Positions 8,077 to 16,464 of a DNA stretch of 64,000 nucleotides are shown one piece after another. The stretch covers positions 62,001 to 126,000 of the forward strand of contig ONJJ01000002.1 in assembly GCA_900318115.1 (NCBI GenBank), in the 5' to 3' direction. The number at the start of each line of letters is the position of its first letter. Position 1 is the stretch's first letter. The DNA is from an uncultured Prevotellaceae bacterium (lineage in GTDB: Bacteria > Bacteroidota > Bacteroidia > Bacteroidales > Bacteroidaceae). The notes beneath the pieces were generated by a model. It was not told where the DNA came from. It saw nothing but the letters and a program-made list of their open reading frames with translations, and searched no databases. The position numbers and the translations under genes are program-made.

Positions 8077-9471
8077 ATGCACTTCAGTAAAGAAACCTAC
8101 CTGCGCCGCCGCGCACAGTTGAAAAAAGACCTCGGCAGTGGTCTGCTGCTCTTCCTCGGCAATGCCGAGGTAGGCATGAACTACGCCGATAATACGTATC
8201 GGTTCCGTCAGGACAGCACGTTCCTCTATTTCTTCGGCATCGATGACCCGAACCTCGCAGCGCTCATCGATATCGACGAGGACCGCGAGGTGGTCTTCGG
8301 CAACGAGTTGACCATCGACGACATCGTATGGACCGGCACCATGCCCACCCTGCACGAGCGTGCCGCCGCCTACGGTATCACGGACACGCGTCCGATGAAT
8401 GCCCTGAAGAGCTACCTCGACCAGGCGCGGGCCAAGTGTCAGCCCATTCACTTCCTGCCGCCCTACCGCGGCGATCATCAGGTGTGGCTGTGGGAGCTCT
8501 TAGGCGTGGAACCTGCTGCCCAGGCCTCGCGCGCGAGCGTTCCTTTTATCAAAGCCATCGTGGCACAGCGCAACTACAAGGACCTGGAGGAGATTCGCCT
8601 CATCGAGCAGAGCGTGGACCTCAGCACGGAGATGCACCTGGCCGCATACCGCACCGTGCGTCCCGGGATCCATGAGTCCCAGGTGGCCGCCGCCGTGGAA
8701 GAGGTGGCCTGCCGCCACGGCAACGCCCTGGCTTTCCCCACCATCGCCACGGTGCAGGGACAGGTGCTCCACAACCACGGCTTCATCCACGAGCTGAAGG
8801 AAGGTGACATCTTCCTGCTGGATGCCGGTGCCGAGACCAAGTCGCACTACGCCGGCGACCTGTCGTCGTCGATGCCTGTAGGCCAGCGCTTCACGGAACG
8901 TCAGAAGACCATCTACGAGATCCACCTGGCCTCGTTCTACGCCGCCGTGGACACCCTGAAGGTCGGAGTGCCCTTCCGTGACGCCCACCTCGCCGCCGCC
9001 ACGAAGATCTGCGAGGGCATGAAAGCCCTCGGACTGATGAAAGGCGACCCCGCCGAGGCTGCCCACATCGGAGCCTATGCCCTGTTCTTCCCTTGCGGCC
9101 TCGGTCACATGGTGGGGCTGGACGTCCACAATATGGAGAACCTCGGCGAGCAGTATGTCGGCTACCTCGACGGCGACCGGAAGAGCACCCAGTTCGGATT
9201 CAAGAGCCTGCGTCTGGCCCGTCCGCTGGAGCCCGGCTTCGTCTTCACCGTGGAGCCCGGCATCTACTTCATTCCGGAGCTGATGGATAAGTGGGAGGCT
9301 GAGCACCAGTTCACCGACTTCATCTGCTACGACAAGCTGCAGCCCTGGCGCGACTTCACCGGCCTGCGCAACGAGCTGAACTACGCCGTCATGCCCGACG
9401 GACAAGTGAAGCTGCTCGGCACCATCAAGAAGCCGATGACCGTGGAAGAGGTGTATGCGGCGAAAGGGTAG
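8077..9471 (+). CDS. pepP: Xaa-Pro aminopeptidase (aminopeptidase P, M24B)
   Basis: A 464-residue creatinase-fold peptidase that removes an N-terminal residue preceding proline. The N-terminal domain (residues 1-170) has the AMP_N pattern SGLLLFLGNAEVGMNYADNTYRFRQDSTFLYFFG. The dinuclear metal site is complete: DAGAE and YAGDLSSS (two Asp), HMVGLDVHN (His), TVEPGIYF (Glu) and GLRNELNYAV (Glu). No signal peptide, so it is cytoplasmic. The ATG at 8077 gives the family-typical start MHFSKETYLRRR; upstream in-frame ATGs lie within the end of the RAYT gene. It is followed in the same direction by the hydroxyproline dehydratase-like enzyme, suggesting release of peptide-bound proline or hydroxyproline. 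Confidence 0.93.
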   Translation: MHFSKETYLRRRAQLKKDLGSGLLLFLGNAEVGMNYADNTYRFRQDSTFLYFFGIDDPNLAALIDIDEDREVVFGNELTIDDIVWTGTMPTLHERAAAYGITDTRPMNALKSYLDQARAKCQPIHFLPPYRGDHQVWLWELLGVEPAAQASRASVPFIKAIVAQRNYKDLEEIRLIEQSVDLSTEMHLAAYRTVRPGIHESQVAAAVEEVACRHGNALAFPTIATVQGQVLHNHGFIHELKEGDIFLLDAGAETKSHYAGDLSSSMPVGQRFTERQKTIYEIHLASFYAAVDTLKVGVPFRDAHLAAATKICEGMKALGLMKGDPAEAAHIGAYALFFPCGLGHMVGLDVHNMENLGEQYVGYLDGDRKSTQFGFKSLRLARPLEPGFVFTVEPGIYFIPELMDKWEAEHQFTDFICYDKLQPWRDFTGLRNELNYAVMPDGQVKLLGTIKKPMTVEEVYAAKG

Positions 9472-9543
9472 ACCCACCCCCAACCCCTCCCTGTGAGGGA
9501 GGGGAGAAGACCCACCCCCAACCCCTCCCTGTGAGGGAGGGGA
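9471..9543. repeat. Two direct copies of a 35-bp palindromic repeat
   Basis: Copies at 9471-9505 and 9509-9543 are identical over 35 bp and each contains the hairpin CCCCTCCCTGTGAGGGAGGGG minus its outermost base pair. The first copy starts on the last base of the pepP stop codon. The hairpin could double as a terminator-like structure but no T run follows. A third copy lies inverted at 9967-10002. Confidence 0.9.
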
Positions 9544-9567
9544 GTAATTACTTTTGAGAATTTGAGA

Positions 9568-9942
9568 ATGAGTTATAAAACAGCATCTCCAGATAGATAT
9601 GAACTTCTGAAAACTTTTGCCAGAGAGAACAGGAAAAACGCCACGTTGGCCGAGAGTGTTCTTTGGGAACATCTTCGGGATAACGCATTAGGAGTTAAAT
9701 TTCTAAGGCAACATATTATTGGTGATTACATCGTGGATTTCGTTTCCAGACAAGAAGGACTTATTGTCGAAGTCGATGGGGGCTATCACTCTGAACCCCG
9801 ACAGCACGAAGACGACCAGCGCAGAGAAGAGGAACTGAACCATCTGGGCTATCATGTCATTCGCTTTAGCAACGAAGAAGTCTTATACGATACAGATAAT
9901 GTCATACAACAAATAAAAGAATACTTAGAAACAAATGAGTAA
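9568..9942 (+). CDS. DUF559 endonuclease-like protein
   Basis: A 124-residue protein of the DUF559 family, a small PD-(D/E)XK nuclease fold related to very-short-patch repair enzymes. Seen features: ARENRKNATLAESVLWEHLRD at the N-terminus, FLRQHIIGDYIVDFVSRQEGLIVEVDGGYH (the D...EVDG catalytic core), then the basic/acidic helix and GYHVIRFSNEEV strand typical of the family. Codon use and base composition are clearly more AT-rich than pepP and the downstream enzyme, suggesting separate origin. It is bracketed by copies of a 35-bp repeat in inverted orientation (9471-9543 and 9967-10002). The ATG at 9568 is preferred to a TTG at 9562. Natural substrate is unknown. Confidence 0.88.
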   Translation: MSYKTASPDRYELLKTFARENRKNATLAESVLWEHLRDNALGVKFLRQHIIGDYIVDFVSRQEGLIVEVDGGYHSEPRQHEDDQRREEELNHLGYHVIRFSNEEVLYDTDNVIQQIKEYLETNE

Positions 9943-9966
9943 CGAACAACCTTCATCACTATCTAC

Positions 9967-10002
9967 TCTCCTCCCTCACAGGGAGGGGCAGGGGGGTGGG
10001 TC
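9967..10002 (+). repeat. Inverted copy of the 35-bp repeat
   Basis: Core CTCCCTCACAGGGAGGGG followed by GGGGGGTGGGTC, reverse complement of the copies at 9471-9543 with a few changes. It lies between the DUF559 gene and the glycyl radical enzyme gene and is open in the frame of the latter, but the ATG at 10040 excludes it. Confidence 0.85.
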
Positions 10003-10039
10003 TGCCTTCAGCATCAAACACCCCGCCAACGAAGGCGGC

Positions 10040-12400
10040 ATGAACGAGAGAATAAAGAGGCTGCGCCAGGAGAACTTTGACACTCCGACGACCCTCAGCA
10101 TCGAACGCGCACTCATCGAAACGGAGTTCTACAAACAGAACTACGGCACGATGCCCATTGCCGTGCTGCGTGCCCGTAACTTCTATGAGATCTGCAAGAA
10201 GAAAACCATCTACATCGGCAAGGACGAGCTGATCGTGGGCGAACGCGGACCCGTGCCCAAGGCTGTGCCCACCTTCCCCGAGCTGACCTGTCACAGCGTC
10301 GAAGACCTCCACACCCTCGACACCCGCGAGCTGCAGAGCTACCACATCTCGCAGGAGGACATCGACACCTACGAGCGTGAGGTCATCCCTTACTGGGCCG
10401 GCAAGACCCAGCGCGAACGCATCTTCAACCACGTCAGCAAGGAATGGGAAGAAGCCTACCACGCCGGCGTCTTCACCGAATTCATGGAACAGCGCGCCGC
10501 AGGCCACACCGCCATGGACGGCAAGATGTACCACATCGGCCTGCTCGACCTGAAGGAGCGCATCCAGAAGAAGATCGACAGCCTGGACTTCATCTATGAC
10601 CCCGAAGCCACCGACAAACAGCAGGAGTTAGAGGCCATGGCCATCTCCTGCGACGCCGCCATCCTCTTTGCCGAACGACATGCCGAACTGGCCGACAAGA
10701 TGGCAGCCCAAGAGAGCGACCCGCAGCGCAAGAAAGAGCTGGAAAAGATTGCCGACGTCTGCCGCTGGGTGCCCGCCCACGCTCCGCGCGACCTCTGGGA
10801 AGCCATTCAGATGTACTGGTTCGTGCACCTCGGCACCGTCACGGAGCTGAACGGATGGGACAGCATGAACCCCGGACACCTGGACCAGCACCTCTTCCCC
10901 TTCTACCAGAAAGGAGTGGAGGAGGGCACGCTGACGCGCGACCAGGCCAAGGAACTCATCTCCTGCCTGTGGATCAAGTTCAACAACCAGCCCGCACCTC
11001 CGAAGGTGGGCGTCACCGCCCTCGAGAGCGGCACCTACAACGACTTCACGAACATCAATATCGGCGGCGTGGACCGCAACGGCAACAGCGCCGCCAACGA
11101 GGTCTCGTACATCATCCTGGAGATTCAGGAGGAGCTGCACGAGCTGCAGCCCGGCCTCAGTATTCACATCGCCGAGAACACACCCGACGACTTCCTGCTC
11201 GAAGGTATCAAGGTCATCCGTCAGGGCCACGGCTATCCTTCGGTCTTCAACCCCGACACCTATGTCAAGGAGATGACCCGTGCAGGCAAGAGCCTGGAAG
11301 ACGCCCGCGAGGGCGGTTGCTCCGGTTGCATCGAGGTAGGAGCCTTCGGCAAGGAAGCCTACCTGCTGACGGGCTACCTCAACACCCCCAAGATCCTGGA
11401 GATCACCCTCCACAACGGCATCGACCCCGAGACGGGCAAGAAACTCGGCCTCGAGACCGGCGACCCGCGTTCGTTCAAGACCTTCGAGGAACTGTACGAC
11501 GCCTGGCACAAGCAGATGGTGTACTTCGTCAACTTGAAGCTCAGTGTGAACAACTACATTGAACGAATGTTCTCCCTCTACGCCCCCGCCACCTTCCTCA
11601 GCCTCTTCATCGACGACTGCATCGAGAAGGGCAAGGACTACTACAGCGGCGGCGCTCGTTACAACACCACCTACATCCAGTGCACCGGCCTGGGCACCAT
11701 CACCGACTGCTTCACGACACTGAAGAAACACGTCTTCGAGGACCAGCGCTATACGATGGACGAGATTCTGGAGGCGTGCAGGAACAACTGGGAGCACGAA
11801 GAGGTCATGCGCGCCTACATCCGCAACCATACGCCCTTCTTCGGCAACGACGACGAGTATGCCGACAGCATCGCGGTGCGCGTGTACGACGACCTCGTGG
11901 ATGCCATCGAGGGACGCCCGAACACCCGTGGCGGTCAGACCCACCTGAACATGCTCAGCACCACCTGCCACAACTACTTCGGCAGCGTATGCGGTGCCAC
12001 GCCCAACGGCCGCTTCGCCCACTTCGCCATCAGCGACGGCACCAGTCCCGCCCACGGCAGCGACAGCCACGGTCCCACCGCCGTCGTCAAGTCGCTGGGC
12101 AAACTCGACCAGACCAAGAGCGGCGGCACGCTGCTGAATGTCCGCTTCGTGCCCAACCTGCTGAAACGCGAGGAGGATATGCGCAAGCTCGGACACCTCA
12201 TCCGCACCTACTTCCGCCACGGAGGTCACCACATCCAGTTCAACATCGTGGACACGGCCACCCTGCTCGATGCCCAGAAGCATCCCGACCAGTACCGCGA
12301 CCTGCTCGTCCGTGTGGCCGGCTACAGCGATTACTTCAACGACATGACGGAGCAACTGCAAAACGAAATCATTGCCCGTACGGAGAACGAAGAAGTATGA
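10040..12400 (+). CDS. hypD: Glycyl radical enzyme, probable trans-4-hydroxy-L-proline dehydratase
   Basis: A 786-residue PFL-like enzyme. The glycyl radical motif RVAGYSD is at the C-terminus (Gly 761) and the thiyl-radical motif is GGCSGCIEVGAFGKEAYLLTGY, with Cys 430 and Glu 432. Blocks such as FMEQRAAGHT, KFNNQPAPPKVGV, GKDYYSGGARYNT and GGTLLNVRF resemble the hydroxyproline dehydratase HypD as I remember it, more than choline or glycerol lyases. HypD dehydrates trans-4-hydroxyproline to delta-1-pyrroline-5-carboxylate in the anaerobic cytoplasm. Neighbours fit: pruA consumes P5C, pepP frees prolyl residues, and the activase overlaps the stop by 4 bases. A proC-like P5C reductase is not in the window. 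The ATG at 10040 was chosen; earlier in-frame sequence is repeat. Enzyme class is near certain; substrate is inferred. Confidence 0.8.
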   Translation: MNERIKRLRQENFDTPTTLSIERALIETEFYKQNYGTMPIAVLRARNFYEICKKKTIYIGKDELIVGERGPVPKAVPTFPELTCHSVEDLHTLDTRELQSYHISQEDIDTYEREVIPYWAGKTQRERIFNHVSKEWEEAYHAGVFTEFMEQRAAGHTAMDGKMYHIGLLDLKERIQKKIDSLDFIYDPEATDKQQELEAMAISCDAAILFAERHAELADKMAAQESDPQRKKELEKIADVCRWVPAHAPRDLWEAIQMYWFVHLGTVTELNGWDSMNPGHLDQHLFPFYQKGVEEGTLTRDQAKELISCLWIKFNNQPAPPKVGVTALESGTYNDFTNINIGGVDRNGNSAANEVSYIILEIQEELHELQPGLSIHIAENTPDDFLLEGIKVIRQGHGYPSVFNPDTYVKEMTRAGKSLEDAREGGCSGCIEVGAFGKEAYLLTGYLNTPKILEITLHNGIDPETGKKLGLETGDPRSFKTFEELYDAWHKQMVYFVNLKLSVNNYIERMFSLYAPATFLSLFIDDCIEKGKDYYSGGARYNTTYIQCTGLGTITDCFTTLKKHVFEDQRYTMDEILEACRNNWEHEEVMRAYIRNHTPFFGNDDEYADSIAVRVYDDLVDAIEGRPNTRGGQTHLNMLSTTCHNYFGSVCGATPNGRFAHFAISDGTSPAHGSDSHGPTAVVKSLGKLDQTKSGGTLLNVRFVPNLLKREEDMRKLGHLIRTYFRHGGHHIQFNIVDTATLLDAQKHPDQYRDLLVRVAGYSDYFNDMTEQLQNEIIARTENEEV

Positions 12401-13293
12401 TAGTATTCGATATCAAGAGGTATGCGATAAATGATGGTCCGGGAATCCGGACCACCATTTTCTTTAAGGGCTGTCCGCTGCGCTGTGTGTGGTGCCACAA
12501 CCCCGAGTCGTGGCGTCCGCAGCCGGAGTGGCTGTTCAAGGCGAAGAAGTGCATCGGCTGTAACACCTGCGGAATTTATCCGAACCAGTTGGAGGTGATA
12601 CGGACGATGAACGAAGAATCATCGTTCTATGATTGTCCTACTCTTGCCCTCGAGCTGTGCGGAAAAGAGTGGAGCGCAGAGGAACTGCTGGAAGAGGTGG
12701 AGAAGGAACGGGATATCATGCGGGACAGCGGAGGCGGCGTGACCCTCAGTGGCGGAGAGCCACTGAGGCAGGTAGGGCCCCAGTTCCTTCATTTACTCCG
12801 TGAACTGGGCAAACGCGGCATTCATCGCGCCGTGGACACCACGCTCTATGCATCAGCGGACACTGTGAGCGCTGTGGCGGCGGAGGCGGACCTGTTCCTC
12901 GTGGATCTGAAGGTGATGGATCCGGAGAAGCACAGGCGATACACGGGCGTGTCGAACGAACGCATACTCGATAACCTGCGCCTGCTGGCACGGCTCGGCA
13001 CACCTTACCAGATCCGAATACCGCTCATCGTGGGTGTCAATGCGGACGAGGAGAACATCGAGAAGACCGCTCAATTCATTCTGTCCCTCGGCACTTCGTC
13101 TTCTGGTTCTTCGGTCCAGCAGCCCACGGTGGCCCTGCTTCCATACCACGAGATGGGCCGAGACAAGCACGCCCGGCGCGGAACGACCTACAACCCCGAA
13201 GGCATCGAACTGTCCACCCCTTCGGACGCAGCCATAGAACGCTGCATTCAGCAGTTCGCCAATCATGGCATCAAGGCCAGTATTGGGGGGTGA
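12397..13293 (+). CDS. Glycyl radical enzyme activase (radical SAM)
   Basis: A 298-residue radical SAM activase that would install the glycyl radical on the adjacent dehydratase. The start overlaps the upstream stop (ATGA), implying translational coupling. The [4Fe-4S]-SAM motif is CPLRCVWC in GCPLRCVWCHNPESW, followed by GGVTLSGGEPL. The ferredoxin-like insert normally carrying two extra clusters is reduced: CIGCNTCGI is present but the second cysteine set is limited to DCPTLALELC. Near residue 230 a serine-rich loop (GTSSSGSSVQQP) is unusual. The C-terminal LPYHEMGRDKHARRG is typical of activases. It is placed with hypD as a two-gene unit. Confidence 0.9.
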   Translation: MIVFDIKRYAINDGPGIRTTIFFKGCPLRCVWCHNPESWRPQPEWLFKAKKCIGCNTCGIYPNQLEVIRTMNEESSFYDCPTLALELCGKEWSAEELLEEVEKERDIMRDSGGGVTLSGGEPLRQVGPQFLHLLRELGKRGIHRAVDTTLYASADTVSAVAAEADLFLVDLKVMDPEKHRRYTGVSNERILDNLRLLARLGTPYQIRIPLIVGVNADEENIEKTAQFILSLGTSSSGSSVQQPTVALLPYHEMGRDKHARRGTTYNPEGIELSTPSDAAIERCIQQFANHGIKASIGG

Positions 13294-13318
13294 AGAGATG
13301 GAGAGTGGAGCGACTTTC

Positions 13319-13810
13319 TTACGCTCGTTGCCATAGGACAACGTTGCCTTTGGCAAGACTTTTGGGGATGTCGATGAGTCGTTGGTTGGCACTTCCGCGG
13401 AACAGAAGGTCGGTGTTTTTTTGTGCCGAAATGAAGGGTCCATCGACAAGGACGTCGAGTAGCTGGAGGAGCGTGCGTTGCGCAGGCATCCTGAGGAGGG
13501 TCTCGTAGGTGTAGCCGGTGTAGCACCAGATGGTCTTCTGGGTGCGGGCACGGATGGCGCGTGCGAGCTCTGTGAACGCTTCGGGTTGCTGCATGGGATC
13601 ACCTCCGCTGAAGGTGACGTTGGCAAAGGGGTCGGCCTCGATGACTTCCATGATCTCGTCCACCGACATCTCGCGGCCTCCATCCGCAGCCCACGACTGT
13701 GGGTTGTGGCAGCCGGGGCAGTGGTGGGTGCAACCAGCACAGTAGATGGACGTCCGGAATCCGGGCCCATCTACTGTGGTGTCTTCAAGGATAGAAAGGA
13801 TTCGAAGCAT
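13319..13810 (-). CDS. nrdG: Anaerobic ribonucleotide reductase activating protein
   Basis: A 163-residue radical SAM enzyme that generates the glycyl radical on NrdD. The motif CTHHCPGC in CAGCTHHCPGCHNPQSW binds the cluster and VTFSGGDPM binds SAM. The start ATG at 13810 shares one base with the nrdD stop (TAATG), so the pair is translationally coupled. The end converges with the activase gene on the other strand, only 25 bases away. Length is normal for short NrdG forms. Confidence 0.95.
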   Translation of the reverse strand: MLRILSILEDTTVDGPGFRTSIYCAGCTHHCPGCHNPQSWAADGGREMSVDEIMEVIEADPFANVTFSGGDPMQQPEAFTELARAIRARTQKTIWCYTGYTYETLLRMPAQRTLLQLLDVLVDGPFISAQKNTDLLFRGSANQRLIDIPKSLAKGNVVLWQRA

Positions 13811-16038
13811 TATTCTTGGAAGGGCAGATAGTCGGTGTTGTGGATGACGCGGTCGTTGAGTTCTGCGAGTTTGGCTCGGTTCCAGCGGTCGGTGGTTCCG
13901 ACGAGGTAGCCGGTGATGCGTTGCAGGCGGTCGAGGTTCGTGCTGTGGCAGTGGGGACATTCCTCGATGCTGTCGGCGGTCTCGTAGCCGCAGTCCATGC
14001 AGCGTACGCGGGTGTGGTTGACGCTACCGTAGCCGATGTCCAGCTTGTCCATCATGTCCACGATGTTCATCACGGCTTCGGGGTTGTGCGTGGCGTCGCC
14101 GTCAATCTCCACATAGAAGATGTGTCCGCCGCGGGTGAGGTTGTGGTAGGGAGCCTCGATCTCAGCCTTGTGGCGGGCGGAGCACTTGTAGTAAACGGGC
14201 ACGTGGTTGGAGTTGGTGTAGTACTCGCGGTCGGTGATGCCCGGCAGCTTGCCGAACTCCTTCTGGTCGCCGCGTGTGAAGCGTCCGCTGAGGCCCTCAG
14301 CCGGGGTAGCGAGCACGCTGTAGTTGTGGCGGTAGCGTTCGCTGAAGTCATTGACGCGGTCGCGCATGTAGGTCACAATCTTCAGTCCTAACTTCTGTGC
14401 TTCGGGGCTCTCGCCGTGGTGCTTGCCGATGAGGGCTACGAGGCATTCTGCCAGTCCGATGAAACCGATGCCGAGGGTGCCTTGGTTGATGACGCTCTCG
14501 ATGGTGTCGGTGGGCTTCAGTTTCTCGCAGCCGACCCAGAGGCTGTGCATCAGCAGCGGGAACTGCTTGGCGAAGGCCGTCTTCTGGAACTCGAAACGCT
14601 CATGCAACTGGCGGGCGGTCAGTTCCAGCAGGTTATCCAATTTGGCGAAGAAGGCGGCGATGCGCTGCTGCTCATCCTTGATACCCATGCACTCGATGGC
14701 GAGCTTGACGATGTTGATGGTGGAGAAACTGATGTTGCCGCGTCCGATGCTGGTCTTGGGACCGAAACGATTCTCGAATACGCGGGTGCGGCACCCCATC
14801 GTGGCCACTTCGTGGAGGTAGCGCTTGGGGTCGTCGGCGCGCCAGTCTGAATCCTGGTTGTAGGAGGCGTCGAGGTTCAGGAAGTTGGGGAAGAAGCGGC
14901 GTGCCGTGACCTTGCATGCCAGGCAGTAGAGGTCGTAGTTGCGGTCCTCGGGGAGGTAGCTGACGCCGCGTTTCTTCTTCCAGATCTGGATGGGGAAGAT
15001 GGCGGTGACGCCACTGCCCACGCCCTCGTAGGTGGAGTTCAGGATTTCCCGGATGATGCATCGTCCTTCGGCGCTCGTGTCCGTACCATAGTTAATAGAG
15101 GAGAACACGACCTGGTTGCCTCCGCGGCTGTGGATGGTATTCATGTTGTGGATGAACGCCTCCATGGCCTGGTGTACCCGTCCCACGGTCTTGTTCATGG
15201 CGTGTTGGATCACGCGCTGTTCGCCCTCCAGTCCTTCGAGGGGGTTGATGAGGTAGTCTTCCAGGTCCATCTGGTAGAGGTGGCTGTAGTCTGCAGCGAA
15301 GAGTTCCTCGAGTTTCTTCACCTCCTCGATGAAGGTCAGTCGCACGTAGGGTGCGAGGTAGAAGTCGAAGGCGGGTATGGCCTGTCCGCCGTGCATCTCG
15401 TTCTGGGCGGTCTCCATGCTGATGCAGGCCATGACGCTAGCAGTCTCGATGCGCTTGGCGGGTCGGCTCTCGCCGTGTCCTGCCATGTAACCGCCTTCGA
15501 GCACGTGGTCCAGGGGATGCTGCACGCAGGTCAGCGACTTGGTGGGGTAGTAGTCCTTGTCGTGGATGTGGAGGTAGTTCTTCTTCACAGCCTCGCGCAC
15601 CTCGTCGCTCAGGAGGTAGTCGTCCACGAAGGGCTTTGTGGTCTCTGAGGCGAACTTCATCATCATACCTGCAGGAGTGTCCGCGTTCATATTAGCGTTT
15701 TCGCGCGTGACATCGTTGCTCTTGATGTTGATGATCTCGAGGAACATGTCGCGTGTCTTGGCCTTACGTGCAATGCTACGCTGGTTGCGGTACTGGATAT
15801 AGATCTTGGCCACATCTTTGCGGGCGCTCTTCATGAGCTCCAGTTCCACGAGGTCCTGGATCTCTTCCACGGTCATCTGTGCCTTTCCGCGCATGGCGAT
15901 GCGGTCGGCAATCTGGTGTACGAGGTGTTCGTCTTCGCCCTCTTCGGTACGAAGCATGGCCTTGCGGATGGCGGCCACGATTTTTTCTTCATTGAAGCCG
16001 ACGATGCGTCCGTCGCGCTTGACTACTGTCTGGATCAT
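13810..16038 (-). CDS. nrdD: Anaerobic ribonucleoside-triphosphate reductase (class III)
   Basis: A 742-residue enzyme reducing ribonucleoside triphosphates under anoxia. Residues 1-95 form the ATP-cone (VVKRDGRIVGFNEEKIVAAI). The central barrel has the CISMETAQNEMHGGQAIPAF and NTIHSRGGNQVVFSSINYGTD blocks. The C-terminal zinc site is CMDCGYETADSIEECPHC and the glycyl radical motif RITGYLVG follows. It heads the nrdDG operon, with a promoter about 120 nt upstream. Length and motifs are complete. Confidence 0.97.
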   Translation of the reverse strand: MIQTVVKRDGRIVGFNEEKIVAAIRKAMLRTEEGEDEHLVHQIADRIAMRGKAQMTVEEIQDLVELELMKSARKDVAKIYIQYRNQRSIARKAKTRDMFLEIINIKSNDVTRENANMNADTPAGMMMKFASETTKPFVDDYLLSDEVREAVKKNYLHIHDKDYYPTKSLTCVQHPLDHVLEGGYMAGHGESRPAKRIETASVMACISMETAQNEMHGGQAIPAFDFYLAPYVRLTFIEEVKKLEELFAADYSHLYQMDLEDYLINPLEGLEGEQRVIQHAMNKTVGRVHQAMEAFIHNMNTIHSRGGNQVVFSSINYGTDTSAEGRCIIREILNSTYEGVGSGVTAIFPIQIWKKKRGVSYLPEDRNYDLYCLACKVTARRFFPNFLNLDASYNQDSDWRADDPKRYLHEVATMGCRTRVFENRFGPKTSIGRGNISFSTINIVKLAIECMGIKDEQQRIAAFFAKLDNLLELTARQLHERFEFQKTAFAKQFPLLMHSLWVGCEKLKPTDTIESVINQGTLGIGFIGLAECLVALIGKHHGESPEAQKLGLKIVTYMRDRVNDFSERYRHNYSVLATPAEGLSGRFTRGDQKEFGKLPGITDREYYTNSNHVPVYYKCSARHKAEIEAPYHNLTRGGHIFYVEIDGDATHNPEAVMNIVDMMDKLDIGYGSVNHTRVRCMDCGYETADSIEECPHCHSTNLDRLQRITGYLVGTTDRWNRAKLAELNDRVIHNTDYLPFQE

Positions 16039-16159
16039 TATGGGTTTTAGTATTTATAGTTAGAACTTGGTGTAGGTATAAAGTCTTGCGTTTTAAGTTT
16101 GGAGTTGGTTTCTAAGTGAATATACTGACTTATGCTAACTTCGTGTCGCAAATGCGGTG

Positions 16160-16167
16160 CAAAGGTA
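16160..16167 (-). promoter_or_regulatory. Promoter of nrdDG
   Basis: The minus strand reads TACCTTTG (TAnnTTTG) with TTG 20 nt upstream (16188-16190). This leaves a leader of about 115 nt before nrdD. No class of riboswitch was recognised in the leader. Confidence 0.6.
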
Positions 16168-16401
16168 GAAAGTTTTCCTGAATCGTGCAAGTATTTTGCC
16201 GACAATTTTTCAAAGTTTCCAAAATTATTTTGTAATAAGCTTAAAATCAAGGCGGTGAAAAATGATGATAGGCAAAAAGTTTCCCAAAAGTTAAGACGCG
16301 GTTTAAAGTGTGCTTTAACGTTTTGGGCGTAACTATGTGTCTTTTAGGCGTTCCCGTCAGGAACAAATTTCGGCACTCCAAGGAAGAAAAATCGGTGAAA
16401 A

Positions 16402-16433
16402 TTTGGTTGTACGGATAAGAAGCACTAATTTTG
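16402..16433 (+). promoter_or_regulatory. Promoter of the M48 peptidase and cobalamin gene set
   Basis: TTTG at 16402-16405 and TAATTTTG at 16426-16433 are separated by 20 nt, a good Bacteroidetes promoter. The ATG lies 31 nt downstream. Confidence 0.7.
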
Positions 16434-16464
16434 CGGCATCAAACCAATTAAAACCTATAATAAG

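Larger units (their letters stand above)
16039..16464. other. Divergent intergenic region between nrdD and the M48 peptidase
   Basis: This 426-bp AT-rich stretch contains the nrdDG promoter (16160-16190) and the M48 gene promoter (16402-16433). Between them I see no gene, repeat or clear hairpin. Confidence 0.6.

Noticed and set aside
9471..9543. Repeat hairpins as a pepP terminator
   Set aside because: Strong hairpins but no T tract follows, and the same sequence occurs as a dispersed repeat elsewhere, including inside a gene.
10628..12361. Antisense open frame of 577 codons opposite the glycyl radical enzyme
   Set aside because: Shadow frame without domain signals.
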